A DNA stretch of 64,000 nt from CADDYT01 sp035294125. Its GTDB lineage: Bacteria > Chloroflexota > Ktedonobacteria > Ktedonobacterales > Ktedonobacteraceae. The stretch is taken from contig DATGLM010000057.1 in assembly GCA_035294125.1 (NCBI GenBank), positions 310,001 through 374,000 on the forward strand, written 5' to 3'. A program made the position numbers and the translations under genes. How positions within the stretch are numbered: the first letter of the stretch is position 1; the number at the start of each line of letters is the position of its first letter. The notes beneath the pieces were generated by a model, which worked only from the letters and a program-made list of their open reading frames with translations, was not told where the DNA came from and did no database searches. Shown here one piece after another: positions 1 to 9,169 of the stretch.

Positions 1-770
1 TGCTCCCGGTCGTCCATTCTTCCTTGCATGTGAATGTCTTGCGGCTTGCCAGCGAGTGGCAGCTCCCCGTCTGGGAGGTCAATAACCTCTCTGCCGCTGA
101 GACGCTGGAGACGCTGGCGGTGTATGAACCCGATGTCATCTGTGTGGCCTGCTTTCCGCTGCGTATTCCTCGCTCTGTGCTCTCTCTGCCTCGCCTCGGC
201 TGCCTCAACGTCCATCCCTCTCTCTTGCCTGCCAATCGCGGCCCCGTGCCCCTCTTCTGGACATTTCGCGAGGGAGCCGAGCACACGGGCGTGACCATCC
301 ATTTTATGGAGGAGACTCTGGACAGTGGGGATATCCTGGCGCAAGAGGTCATCCCGGTGCGCGACGGCATGACCCACGCGCAACTGGAAGCACAGTGCGC
401 TACACGAGGAGGAAAGCTGCTTGCTGACTGCGTTCATGATCTGATGCAAGGCCGCGCTCAGCGTGTCCCCCAGGACGAGCGCAGGAGCAGCTACCACCCC
501 TATCCCTCGGAGGAGGATTTCGTCATTCCTGCCACTGAATGGAGCGCCCGCCACGTCTACAACTTCATCTATGGAGTGGCAGAATGGGGAGAACCGCTCA
601 CCCTCCTCGCGGGCGGCGAACGCCTCCCCGTCAAGCGCGCAATATCTTATAGCCATGAACTTGCGCACGAAGTGATAAATAGCGCACAGGACGGCCAGGA
701 GGAGGTATATTTCCAGGTAGAGGACGTGTTGTGGGTGCGGTGCAACGAGGGATGGGTAGCAATTGGGTAG
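1..770 (+). CDS. Formyltransferase-family protein, 5' end cut by window
   Basis: The reading frame is open from the first bases of the window to the stop at 768-770, so the true start lies outside. The protein carries the formyltransferase core: an Asn-x-His pair in LNVHPSLLP, an RGPVP segment that aligns with the RG-x-x-P of methionyl-tRNA formyltransferases, and an Asp in LDSGDIL. These correspond to the Asn-His-Asp catalytic triad that moves a formyl group from 10-formyl-tetrahydrofolate. The C-terminal part is short and does not look like the full Fmt tRNA-binding domain. A formyltransferase for another amine, such as a nucleotide-sugar amine, is therefore as likely as Fmt itself. The family call is firm and the substrate is not known. 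Confidence 0.8.
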   Translation, partial: LPVVHSSLHVNVLRLASEWQLPVWEVNNLSAAETLETLAVYEPDVICVACFPLRIPRSVLSLPRLGCLNVHPSLLPANRGPVPLFWTFREGAEHTGVTIHFMEETLDSGDILAQEVIPVRDGMTHAQLEAQCATRGGKLLADCVHDLMQGRAQRVPQDERRSSYHPYPSEEDFVIPATEWSARHVYNFIYGVAEWGEPLTLLAGGERLPVKRAISYSHELAHEVINSAQDGQEEVYFQVEDVLWVRCNEGWVAIG

Positions 771-1156
771 TAAGGGGTGGGAAGCAGAACCACATCAACC
801 TTGACTAATTGTGATACAATTGATGGGGTTAGCTAACAAACACTGCAAGTATTACTCCTCTACCGAGACTTTGTAGAAGCTGTGTACATTGAAATGTACA
901 TTTATCTATACAAATGAGTCGACGAGTGGGAGAAAGAGAGAGGACGGGTGAAGTTGCCAGATAGCTTGCGTGCTTTTTTGCTTCAGGTATGTCTGTACCC
1001 CCTCTCATGGTTCTATTTCTCTGTGGGCAGCCGTCTGCTGTTTGTGGGGGTCTCCTGCATAAGACATGGAGGTAAGCTGTGTTGGATGAGGTCATGGGGA
1101 AATAGGAAGGTTCAGTGGGAGGAGACAGCAAAGGGTCAATGGCCTTTGCTGCCTTT
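771..1156. other. Intergenic stretch without a convincing gene
   Basis: Short open frames exist on both strands (for example 948-1160 on the plus strand, GTG start), but none resembles a known protein. The stretch holds one perfect palindrome at 883-900, listed separately. Confidence 0.5.
883..900. promoter_or_regulatory. 18-bp palindrome, candidate operator
   Basis: TGTACATTGAAATGTACA consists of two perfect 8-base arms around a GA centre. It is followed by an AT-rich stretch (TTTATCTATACAAATG). The shape suits a dimeric regulator, but no gene starts immediately downstream on the plus strand, so the target is unclear. Confidence 0.3.
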
Positions 1157-1546
1157 CTAGGCGAGGAGCCTTTCGATGGTTTTGAGCAGATCGTCCAGCT
1201 CGAGCGGTTTGTTCATGCCGATGATTCGCCGTTCCTCGATCTCTTTACGCGGCAGGCGTGCGCTGATGACGATAGCTGGCACGTTTTCCATCTCTTTTGT
1301 GGCATGCAGCTTATCATACAATTCGATACCGTTCATGCGAGGCAACTGATAATCCAGGATGAACAGGCTGGGCTTGACGTTTGCGATGGCGTTCAATGCC
1401 TGAAAGCCGTCAGTGACGAGCAATGCCAGGTAGGGGGTTTCCTGGGTGATGGCCTGAACGAGGAAGCTACCGATACCGGCGTCGTCCTCCACCACCAGGA
1501 TCATTTTCACGTCATCGCTGGAACTCGACGAAGGATCCTGGGCCAT
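1157..1546 (-). CDS. Single-domain response regulator (CheY-like receiver)
   Basis: The protein is essentially one receiver domain. MILVVEDDAG carries the acidic pair, FILDYQLPRMNG carries the phospho-acceptor Asp, VISAR gives the Thr/Ser position, and NKPLE holds the conserved Lys. There is no output domain, so it probably acts by protein contact or in a phosphorelay. I chose the ATG at 1546 because GGAG lies seven bases upstream and the receiver begins about twelve residues later. The frame stays open to an ATG at 1729, preceded by AAGGAGG at a long spacing of 14 bases. That longer start would add 61 residues without recognisable domain character, so the start is not settled. Confidence 0.8.
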   Translation of the reverse strand: MAQDPSSSSSDDVKMILVVEDDAGIGSFLVQAITQETPYLALLVTDGFQALNAIANVKPSLFILDYQLPRMNGIELYDKLHATKEMENVPAIVISARLPRKEIEERRIIGMNKPLELDDLLKTIERLLA

Positions 1547-1816
1547 ACGTTTACTCCGAGTAAAAGAATGGTCATCGGGAAGGAAGCTATCCTGAAACAG
1601 GAGCGCAGGAAGGAGAAGCTTGCTAACTTTCTGAGGATGAAGACGGTTTCTGGCGTAACCATAGAAATAGAGATTGGGCTGGCATAAATCCGACTCCATA
1701 GTAGCCGAAGGCGAAACTGTCCTGGCCATACGAATAAGATTAGCCTCCTTACTCGATACACATCAGCTATTTTGGTTTCGGTCAAAATTGACCTCTGCCG
1801 CATTATATCATTTGTG

Positions 1817-2290
1817 TCAAGCTGAACCTTTATGCGGCGGACGCACGAGCAAGACGGGGCAGGGAGCGTGGTCGAGCACAAAGCGAGCGACGTGCCCGAC
1901 AGATTTGGGGCCGATAGCAGGTTCGCTTATATGTGGAGAGCGCGGGCAAATGATGATGAGATCGGCATTCCATTCAGCAGCGCACTGCACGATCTCGCGC
2001 TCCGGGCGCCCGGAACGTTGCAAAAGTTCAGCACCCGGTAGATAGCGTAGACCCTCGTCGAGGATATCTTGCGCGGAGGCGACTTCGGCCTCGCGCATCT
2101 GGTCGCGTCGTGGTTTAGGAGGGTGAGGGCCGCGCAGAAAACGTTCGCGTTGCAGCGCCAGGTCTTCCCGTGGGCCGCTATCGATCACATACAGGAGTCC
2201 GAGCGTGAGCGTAGCAGGATTAAGCATAGTGGTGACAGTTTTGCTCACCTGCTCAATATTGGTGCCATCCAGACAACAAAGTACGCGCAT
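1817..2290 (-). CDS. Universal stress protein (UspA family)
   Basis: The 157-residue protein has the Usp fold signature: an N-terminal strand MRVLCCLDGT, a central Gly-rich helix, ADLIIICPRSPH, and a C-terminal PCPVLLVRPP strand typical of the family. The canonical ATP-binding G-2x-G-9x-G(S/T) pattern is only partly visible (after ADLIII the sequence reads CPRSPH rather than GxxG), so ATP binding is doubtful. The gene starts ten bases after the stop of the permease gene, with a strong GGAGGG site five bases before the ATG. The two are probably co-transcribed, permease first. Confidence 0.85.
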   Translation of the reverse strand: MRVLCCLDGTNIEQVSKTVTTMLNPATLTLGLLYVIDSGPREDLALQRERFLRGPHPPKPRRDQMREAEVASAQDILDEGLRYLPGAELLQRSGRPEREIVQCAAEWNADLIIICPRSPHISEPAIGPKSVGHVARFVLDHAPCPVLLVRPPHKGSA

Positions 2291-2300
2291 ATGTTCCCTC

Positions 2301-3611
2301 CTATGGCAGTAGTAGCCAGATCACCAGCGCCCCGGCCAGCAGCATCAATGGTGTGACCATTATACCAATTTTGAAATAGTCAAGGCCAGAGACTTCCAGG
2401 TTGCGACGGCGCAGGATGAGAAGCCAGAGCACGGTTGCCAGCGAGCCAACCGTCGTCAGGTTTGGCCCCAGATCGCAGCCGAACATGGTGGCGGCAATGA
2501 GGCCGAGCTGGGCCGTGGGCGAAATATGCTGCACGCCATGCAGCGCGCTCGTCATGACAACGGCCATCGGCAGGTTGTTAATCAAGTTTGTTCCCACAGC
2601 CGCGCCCAGCGTACCGACCATGACAGCCCCGAAGCCGCTGCCACCGGAGAGATGCACCAGCAATTGTCCGAACGCGGCGGTCAGATGCGTATTCTCGACG
2701 GCACGCACGACGATGAACATGCCGCCGATAAAGCCGAAGATCGACCATGAAATGTGCGCGCCGATGCCTTTGAAGGTGATGCGTTTCCAGTACAGCGCGC
2801 CCAGTAGGAGCAGGAATGCGCCGGAAAGGGCGACCAGCGACAATGGCACTTGTAACGCGGAGGCTGTGACGTAAGCTATGGCGACCAGCACGAGCACAGC
2901 GCAGGTATAGCGAAAATAGGGCCGGTGCGCGATGGATTCCTGTGCCGAAGGCAGGCGTTTGGCATCGAACCGACCTCGCAGTTGCTGACGATAGAGCAGG
3001 AAAAACGCTCCGATGTTTATGCCAATCACAACCAGGCCGGGCAGCAGCAGCAGGCGCAGGAACGTCCAGAGGCTGAGCCGGAATGTCGTCAGCACTATTA
3101 TGTTGATGGGGTTGCTAACGGGCAGCAGGAACGAAGCGGTATCTGCGATGAAGGTACAGGCAAAGAGGAAGGGCAGCACCGGTAAACGAAGCCGCGTCAC
3201 CATCGTATAAACGATGGGGGTGAGAATAAGCGCAGTGGCATCATTCGAGAGAATCATCGAGATCAGGCAGCCAAGCAGGAAGGTGTTCAGGAAGAGGCGG
3301 CGCGAACTGCCTCCGGCCAGACGAGCAGCTTGTGCCGCCAGCCAGTCGAAGAGACCGGCGGCCTCCGCCAGCGCCGACAGCGTCATCATGCCCAGGAAAA
3401 AGAAAAATATATTCCAATCCTGAAACAGGGTCCGCCCCGCCTCAAGCGGGCTGATGAGGCCCAGTAGCAGCAACAGGATGGCACCGGCCAGCGCGATCAG
3501 CGCCTCGTTCCAGCGAAACGGGCGCGTCATAATGCCGACCAGTGTTGCTAGCGCGATCAACGCCGTCAGCACTGTTGTTGTCAGGGCAGGCAGGTGAAAG
3601 AACAACAGCAT
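2301..3611 (-). CDS. ArsB/SLC13-type anion permease
   Basis: This is a polytopic membrane protein of about 436 residues with ten or more hydrophobic segments. The repeated half-transporter motifs of the ion transporter superfamily are visible: LSNDATALILTPIVY in the first half and NLINNLPMAVVMTSAL in the second, both as in ArsB and NhaD-like permeases. The substrate could be arsenite, another anion or sodium. No arsR, arsC or arsA lies nearby, so an arsenic role is not supported by context. I chose the ATG at 3611. It begins just before the first membrane segment and has GGGG upstream, while an ATG at 3701 lacks a ribosome site and adds a non-membrane leader. Confidence 0.75.
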   Translation of the reverse strand: MLLFFHLPALTTTVLTALIALATLVGIMTRPFRWNEALIALAGAILLLLLGLISPLEAGRTLFQDWNIFFFFLGMMTLSALAEAAGLFDWLAAQAARLAGGSSRRLFLNTFLLGCLISMILSNDATALILTPIVYTMVTRLRLPVLPFLFACTFIADTASFLLPVSNPINIIVLTTFRLSLWTFLRLLLLPGLVVIGINIGAFFLLYRQQLRGRFDAKRLPSAQESIAHRPYFRYTCAVLVLVAIAYVTASALQVPLSLVALSGAFLLLLGALYWKRITFKGIGAHISWSIFGFIGGMFIVVRAVENTHLTAAFGQLLVHLSGGSGFGAVMVGTLGAAVGTNLINNLPMAVVMTSALHGVQHISPTAQLGLIAATMFGCDLGPNLTTVGSLATVLWLLILRRRNLEVSGLDYFKIGIMVTPLMLLAGALVIWLLLP

Positions 3612-3750
3612 AAGCCGTGTACCCCATGTTATGAAAAATGCCTGCTGGCATGATATGTCAATACTACCTCTACATTGGAGGCTAATATTAATACGTGTCA
3701 TTGGTGGTTGAGGAAACAGTTTGTAACCCCAGCCCCTACACTATGTCATG

Positions 3751-3813
3751 AAAAAGACTCTCTCGTATGTCATTGTGAGCGCAGCGAAGAATGACATACG
3801 AGAGAGTCTTTTT
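3751..3813 (-). terminator. Perfect 24-bp hairpin, repeat-family terminator (copy 1)
   Basis: Arms 3751-3774 and 3790-3813 are perfectly complementary around a 15-base loop that contains GAGCGCAGCGAAG. T runs on both outer sides make it a bidirectional rho-independent terminator. On the minus strand it ends the 3813-4628 gene, whose stop codon overlaps the foot of the stem. The loop and inner stem belong to a family that recurs at 18909, 38802 and 42084. Confidence 0.85.
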
Positions 3814-4628
3814 TATGGCTGGTCGTATGGCCGGGCGAGTTGTGTTTTGTCGTATGAACCCTGCTGTGGTGGAGGCGGTGGTGGGTAGACCGGATTTTGG
3901 GCCTGCTGGTAGGAGTCAGCGAGCCGCGTGGGGTCATATGGATTTGGGTACTGGGCAGGGTTCTGGTAGGGTTGCTGATAAGGGTTCTGCTGCTGATACG
4001 GGCCAGGTTGCTGGTAGGGATTTGCGTAGGGATTGACATTCATCTGAGCCTGTGCGCTCATTGCCGCTACTGGTTGTGCCTTCTTGCTCTTGCCACGCAG
4101 TTGGGGCAAAACGAAGGCCAGGATGCCCAGCACAAGGCCAACGAATGCCAGCAAGAGGCCAGCGGGCCAATCGTTCTCGTAGTAGCCGTTAGGGTTTTGC
4201 CTGTAGGTACTGGTGGTGTACTGCTGGGCGGGTTGCCCGTTGTTATCTAGAATGGTGATTTCCTCCACCTGGTAGCCATTGCCGCTGAGCTGCGTGCCAT
4301 CGGTCGTTTGCTCATCAACGCTCTGTGAATCCTTGCGGGCGATTAGTATAAACGAGGGCGAATCCTGAAATACAGTATCGCCATTAAATGTAGGCGAAAA
4401 GTCGCTATCGTTGATAACGTAGAAGGTTGAAGTGTTTTGTAACTGGAGAAGTTCGGTTCCATCATCCTTCGAATACCTCTGAAACGTACCGTGATCGATG
4501 GTTTGATAGGAGACCTGGTGCGAACCTGCTCCCACAACGAGGCCGATGATGAGCAGCAGGACGCCCAGCACGATAAGGCCCCAGCGCCGGGTCAGCATGA
4601 AGATGAGCAAACGAAGCAAGCTAATCAT
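3813..4628 (-). CDS. Two-pass membrane protein with Pro/Gln/Tyr-rich tail
   Basis: No family was recognised. The 271-residue protein has an N-terminal membrane segment (GLIVLGVLLLIIGLVVGAG), about 110 residues of polar, probably extracellular sequence, and a second membrane segment (LLLAFVGLVLGILAFVLP). It then has a low-complexity tail rich in NPYQQP-like repeats, with a run of six prolines near the end. The ATG at 4628 is preferred because AAGGAGCG sits eight bases upstream; an upstream ATG at 4697 has no ribosome site. Tails of this kind occur on small membrane proteins near envelope genes in Gram-positive and Chloroflexota genomes. The function is unknown. Confidence 0.65.
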   Translation of the reverse strand: MISLLRLLIFMLTRRWGLIVLGVLLLIIGLVVGAGSHQVSYQTIDHGTFQRYSKDDGTELLQLQNTSTFYVINDSDFSPTFNGDTVFQDSPSFILIARKDSQSVDEQTTDGTQLSGNGYQVEEITILDNNGQPAQQYTTSTYRQNPNGYYENDWPAGLLLAFVGLVLGILAFVLPQLRGKSKKAQPVAAMSAQAQMNVNPYANPYQQPGPYQQQNPYQQPYQNPAQYPNPYDPTRLADSYQQAQNPVYPPPPPPQQGSYDKTQLARPYDQP

Positions 4629-4895
4629 TGTTGCGCTCCTTCCATTAGTGCGATAGGCAGTGATGGCATGAAACTGGCATTTTTCTCCTGGTATCAACTA
4701 TAGCGGACGAGAGAGAGCCATTTTGAGAACCTCTCGTCTATCATCAGTATAGTTGGATATCAGCGATATGAATGTAATCAACTTCACGAAATATTATTGA
4801 AATAGCTCACAAGAGATACCCTCTCGACGGGCGGGCCGCGTTATGGTATCATCGTGGAAGCAACGACTGAAGAGAAGCAAGAGTGAGGGAAAGCG

Positions 4896-7800
4896 GTGTA
4901 TCTCAAGCGGTTGGAAATGCTGGGTTTTAAGAGCTTCGCGGCACGCACGCAGCTAGAATTTAGTCCTGGAATTACGTCTATCGTTGGGCCCAATGGCGCC
5001 GGCAAGTCGAACGTGGCGGATGCCGTGCGCTGGGTGCTGGGCGAGCAGAGCATGCGCCAGTTGCGCGGCAGGAAAAGCGACGATATCATCTTCGCGGGCG
5101 GTCATGGCAAGGCCGCGCTGGGCATGGCCGAAGTCTCCCTCACTATCGATAACAGTACCGGCTGGGTTCCCTCCGAATACAGTGAAATTACTGTCACCCG
5201 ACGCAGCTATCGCTCCGGCGAGAATGAATACCTCATCAACAAACAGAAAGTGCGTCTCAGGGATGTGCTCTTGTTGCTGGCGCAGGCACGCATCGGCCAC
5301 GATTCCTATACGGTTGTCGGGCAGGGCCTGATCGATGCCGCGTTGAGTTTGCGGGCAGAGGAGCGGCGCGGCCTGTTTGAAGACGCAGCCGGTATTCGCC
5401 CATTCCAGGTGCAGCGCGCTGATGCCGAGAATCGCCTGCGGCAGACGGAGCAGAATCTTGATCGCCTGCGCGACATCATCAGCGAGATCGAGCCACGCCT
5501 GGAGCCTCTAGCGGAGCAGGCGCGGCGCGCTGTCGAGTATGCCGCGCTGAACAACGAATTGCGTGATGTGCTGATGGCGTGGTATGGCTTGCAATGGCGG
5601 CGGCTGCGTGCTGCCAGAGAACAGGCGGAGGCGGCTGAGCAGGAGCAGGCCCTCGCGCTGCGCCGGGTGGAGCAGGCGCTGCAAGAACTGGATGAGCGCG
5701 GCAATGGGCTGCGGACGCAGAGACAGCAGACACAGACGCGCATCGAGGGTGCGCGCGCTGCCTCCGGCGAAGCCAGCGACCTCGCTCGCAAGCTCGAACG
5801 CGACCTCGCTGTTGCTGAGGAGCGCGTGACGGGCTTGCAGCGTCAGCGCAGTGATATGCAGCAGGAGGAGCGGCGACTGCGCGAACGCTTGATTGCTTTA
5901 CAGCAGCAGACTATCGATCTTGAGGAACAGTGCGACTTCGCGGATGAGGAGGTAGACACGGGCGCAACGGCCCTGGCAGCCCTGGAAGAGCAGGTGACGA
6001 GGGCGCAAAAAGAGTATGAGATGGATGAGCGCCGCCTGCGCAACGCGCAGAGCGACCTGATCCAGGTGCAGGCGCGGTTGGGAGCCAGCCAGTCAGACCT
6101 GGGGCGGCAGCAGAAGCATCTTGGCGATCGTAATCGCACCCTGGCCGCGCAGCGCGAAAGGATTGCCCAGGCCCAGGAAGCGCTGAGAACGCTTGAAAAG
6201 CGTCATATCGATCAGCGAGCACGCCTGGATGAGGCCCGTGCTAATGAGCAAGAGATTGTGCAGCGCAAATCGGCCTTGACACGTTCCATTGCCGATGCAC
6301 AGCAGGAGATGGAGCGGCTGAAATCCACGCTGGCGGAGGCCGAACGACAGAGGCGTATCGTCTCGGACCGGCTGAATATGCTCCAGAACTGGCGGCAAAG
6401 CCTGAGCGGCTATAGTGATGGCGTGCGTTCTCTCCTGCGCGCGCCGGTTGGGAAACTGCCCGGTCTACTCGGTCCTGTCCCCCAACTTGGCGTGGCACCG
6501 GCTGGACTGGAAACGGCGCTTGAGGCCGCGCTTGGCTCCAATTTACAGGCTGTGGTGGTGCGGACACTGGAAAATGCCTATGCATGCTTGAGCTACCTGC
6601 AAACCACGAAGACGGGCAGGGCGCTGGTGATCTGGCTGCAAGGCGATGAAGAGGGCGGGGCGGAGGAGCTTGACGAAGCGCAGATACAGCCCGAAGAATT
6701 GATTTTGCAGCGTTTCCTGGACGAGTCCCCTGCTTTGAAGGGGCGCGTGATCGGCTTTGCATGGAGACAGGTGCAGTGCGAGCCGCGCTACTTGCCGCTT
6801 TTCCGTCGCCTTCTGCATGGCATCGTGCTGGTCAAAGACCTCGATGCTGCCCGCCAACTGCTCGCCTGGGTGCTGCCCCTGCGCCTCTCGTCGTATGGCG
6901 ACCTGCCCTTTGAGACGGTTGTCACTACCAGTGGCGAGATGCTGCACAGCGCGGGCTGGCTGGCCGGAGGTAGTGGCAAGGAGAGCAGCCAGCAGGGGTT
7001 GCTGGCCCACGAACGCGAACTGCGCGAACTGCCCCGACAGCTTGAAGAGCATATTGCGCTGATTAATCAAATCAATGGCATGTTCAGCGAGGTGCAGCGT
7101 CGGCAGGAGGGACGTCGAGCGGAACTCGCCTCAGTGGATAGAGAGCTACAGAAGGCAGTGTCGCGTACTGCTGAACTAATCAAAGTAGTGAATAATACAC
7201 AGCGCGAGCAGGAGCACATGCAGACCGAAATGCGGCTATCGGTCTCCATCGAGCAGCAGTTGAGCGCGGAACTTGCCGGGCTTGAGCAGGAGATGCGGGC
7301 GGCACAGGAGCGGGTGCGGGCGCATGAAGAGGCGCAGCGCGAGATGGCCGGGCTGGTCGAGGAATTGCAGGGCGAGATGGAGGAGCGCTCCATCGCCTAT
7401 CGTCGTCAGCAGGATGAACTGAGTCGGTCGCGTACAGCCCTGGCGGTCAAGCGGCAGGAGGCGAAGTCGCTGCGCCAGCAGTTGGCGACGCAGCAGAGGC
7501 AAGCGCAGGACCTGAAGACGCAGGTGCAGCAGCAAACGGCGCGCATGCAGGAGGCCACGCGACAGGAGCAGACGTTGCAGCAAACCATCACGCAACGGCG
7601 CGCCGAACTGGAACGGGCACACGCGCAGGCAGACACACTGGCAAAAGAGTTGCGCCGCGTGGAGGAAGAGGCTGCCTCTCTTGAGAAGCAGATCACGGCT
7701 CTGGAGCAGCAGAAGGCGCAAACACACCAGCGTCTGGCCGAATTAGAGGTAGTCTATCGTCGCTGCTTGCTGGAAAGCCAGAAGGCGCGAGATGCTGTTG

Positions 7801-8663
7801 AGAGCCTGCTGGAGCAATTGAACGAAGAGATGGGCGTCTCCGACCCCAGAGAATTGAGTAGCTATATGACTCGCGTCGGAAATAGCCGGGAAGGGCAGCA
7901 AGACGAAATCCTGGACGATGCATCCGATGGACCTGAAGGGCTTTCCGGTCAAGAGGAGACGCAATTGAGGAGGCTGCGCCGCCGCGTCGATCAACTGCGC
8001 TCACGTTTGAAGACGCTCGGTGGCTGCGATCCCGATGCTCCGCAGCAATATGAAGAACTGCGTACCCGCTACGAATTTCTCTCTACCCAGGTTTCCGACA
8101 TGGATGCCGCGGCCCTGCACCTGCGCTCGATCATCGGCCAGTTGGATGTGACAATGGCGCGCCAGTTCGAGAGCACTTTCCAGGCCGTGAACGCCCGTTT
8201 CCGCGAGCATTTCACCACTCTCTTCAACGGCGGCACTGCCCGATTGGAACTGACCAGCGCGAAACATGATGAAGAGGGCAGCACTGTGCCATCGAATATG
8301 CCCAGCGGCGTCGAGATTATTGTGCAGCCGCCCGGCAAAAAGGTGCAGGACCTGTCCCTGCTTTCCGGCGGCGAACGCGCCCTCGTCTCGGCAGCGCTAC
8401 TCTTCTCCCTGCTCGAGATCAACCCACCGCCCTTCTGCCTGCTCGACGAGGTAGATGCCGCCCTCGACGAGTCCAACGTCACGCGCTTCTGCGACATCCT
8501 CAAGCGGCTGGCTCAGCGCACGCAATTCATCGTCATCACGCACAACCGCGTCACCATGACCTCCGCCCAGGTCATCTACGGCGTCTCCATGGGCAGCGAC
8601 AGCGTCTCCCGCCTGCTCTCGCTCAAAATCGAAGAAGCCCCGGTAGCAGCAGGGGACCGTTAG
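4896..8663 (+). CDS. smc: Chromosome segregation ATPase SMC
   Basis: The 1255-residue protein has the full SMC layout. A Walker A motif (GPNGAGKS, residues 31-38) is followed by a long coiled coil, a hinge at about 520-690, a returning coiled coil, and the C-terminal head with LSGGERA and the Walker B LLDEVDAAL. SMC dimers bind DNA with ScpA and ScpB and compact and segregate the chromosome. The start is a GTG with GAGGG seven bases upstream, which gives the MYLKRLEMLGFKSFA beginning typical of the family. The gene stands alone here; scpA, scpB and ftsY are not in the window. The length is normal and no break is seen. Confidence 0.97.
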   Translation: MYLKRLEMLGFKSFAARTQLEFSPGITSIVGPNGAGKSNVADAVRWVLGEQSMRQLRGRKSDDIIFAGGHGKAALGMAEVSLTIDNSTGWVPSEYSEITVTRRSYRSGENEYLINKQKVRLRDVLLLLAQARIGHDSYTVVGQGLIDAALSLRAEERRGLFEDAAGIRPFQVQRADAENRLRQTEQNLDRLRDIISEIEPRLEPLAEQARRAVEYAALNNELRDVLMAWYGLQWRRLRAAREQAEAAEQEQALALRRVEQALQELDERGNGLRTQRQQTQTRIEGARAASGEASDLARKLERDLAVAEERVTGLQRQRSDMQQEERRLRERLIALQQQTIDLEEQCDFADEEVDTGATALAALEEQVTRAQKEYEMDERRLRNAQSDLIQVQARLGASQSDLGRQQKHLGDRNRTLAAQRERIAQAQEALRTLEKRHIDQRARLDEARANEQEIVQRKSALTRSIADAQQEMERLKSTLAEAERQRRIVSDRLNMLQNWRQSLSGYSDGVRSLLRAPVGKLPGLLGPVPQLGVAPAGLETALEAALGSNLQAVVVRTLENAYACLSYLQTTKTGRALVIWLQGDEEGGAEELDEAQIQPEELILQRFLDESPALKGRVIGFAWRQVQCEPRYLPLFRRLLHGIVLVKDLDAARQLLAWVLPLRLSSYGDLPFETVVTTSGEMLHSAGWLAGGSGKESSQQGLLAHERELRELPRQLEEHIALINQINGMFSEVQRRQEGRRAELASVDRELQKAVSRTAELIKVVNNTQREQEHMQTEMRLSVSIEQQLSAELAGLEQEMRAAQERVRAHEEAQREMAGLVEELQGEMEERSIAYRRQQDELSRSRTALAVKRQEAKSLRQQLATQQRQAQDLKTQVQQQTARMQEATRQEQTLQQTITQRRAELERAHAQADTLAKELRRVEEEAASLEKQITALEQQKAQTHQRLAELEVVYRRCLLESQKARDAVESLLEQLNEEMGVSDPRELSSYMTRVGNSREGQQDEILDDASDGPEGLSGQEETQLRRLRRRVDQLRSRLKTLGGCDPDAPQQYEELRTRYEFLSTQVSDMDAAALHLRSIIGQLDVTMARQFESTFQAVNARFREHFTTLFNGGTARLELTSAKHDEEGSTVPSNMPSGVEIIVQPPGKKVQDLSLLSGGERALVSAALLFSLLEINPPPFCLLDEVDAALDESNVTRFCDILKRLAQRTQFIVITHNRVTMTSAQVIYGVSMGSDSVSRLLSLKIEEAPVAAGDR

Positions 8664-8803
8664 TGCAGAGGAGGAGCGATTCTGTTTGATTACAGCCGCT
8701 ATTTTTATCCTTCTCGGCACCTCCTCTAGCTATAACTTTGCAAAGGAGAAAAGAACCTTTGAATAAAGGCAGATTTTCATCCATTTTCGTGCCGCGAAAA
8801 CCC

Positions 8804-8832
8804 TTGACAGCGTGTCGCGACTGTAGTAAAAT
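8804..8832 (+). promoter_or_regulatory. Promoter of the 5S rRNA gene
   Basis: TTGACA (8804-8809) and TAAAAT (8827-8832) are 17 bases apart, which is a near-consensus housekeeping promoter. It would start transcription around 8839, just upstream of the 5S sequence, so the 5S gene has its own promoter. Confidence 0.8.
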
Positions 8833-8866
8833 AAGTTTCGTCAAAAGAGCCGCCTGTATGTGCAGG

Positions 8867-8988
8867 TGAGATGGTGGCCATAGCGGAAGGGAAACACCCG
8901 TTCCCATCCCGAACACGGCAGTTAAGCCTTCCAGCTCCGATGATACTGCGGGGGCAGCCCCGTGGGAAAGTAGGACGTTGCCATCTCA
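8867..8988 (+). rRNA. rrf: 5S ribosomal RNA
   Basis: The segment reads as a complete 5S rRNA of about 120 bases. It contains the conserved CCCATCCCGAACACGG and GTTAAGCC core and the GGGAAAGTAGGACG region. The two ends pair perfectly (8865-8874 with 8981-8990) to form helix I. No 16S, 23S or tRNA gene lies beside it, so this copy is unlinked from a standard rRNA operon. The ends are placed by the terminal helix and may be off by a few bases. Confidence 0.95.
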
Positions 8989-8989
8989 C

Positions 8990-9011
8990 CCGCCCACACG
9001 GGCGGTTTTTT
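8990..9011 (+). terminator. Terminator of the 5S rRNA gene
   Basis: CCGCCC and GGGCGG pair around an ACAC loop and are followed by six T residues. The hairpin begins immediately after helix I of the 5S rRNA. Confidence 0.9.
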
Positions 9012-9068
9012 GTTGGCCTTTCCCCTTGACACCAACCATATCCATCAGTATACTTTGATACATAACCT

Positions 9069-9080
9069 GGAAGCGCTTCC
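9069..9080. promoter_or_regulatory. LacI-type operator
   Basis: GGAAGCGCTTCC is a perfect palindrome with a central CG step, the usual form of LacI/GalR-family operators. It lies about 90 bases before the lacI-family gene and is followed by a further CGCTTCCG half-site, which suggests autoregulation. Confidence 0.6.
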
Positions 9081-9169
9081 GCAATCGCTTCCGCAACCGT
9101 TTTCAACTTATATTTTTTATCGCTATTGTGGGCAAGCAGGTTACGCGCCGGGTAGGAAAAAGGAAGCTT

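Noticed and set aside
2301..3611. Arsenic resistance operon
   Set aside because: The permease is ArsB-like, but no arsR, arsC or arsA is present, and its partner is a universal stress protein.
3751..3813. Hairpin considered as part of a CRISPR-like or IS end structure
   Set aside because: Copies are single and widely spaced and the arms pair with each other; they are isolated palindromes, not array repeats or transposon ends.
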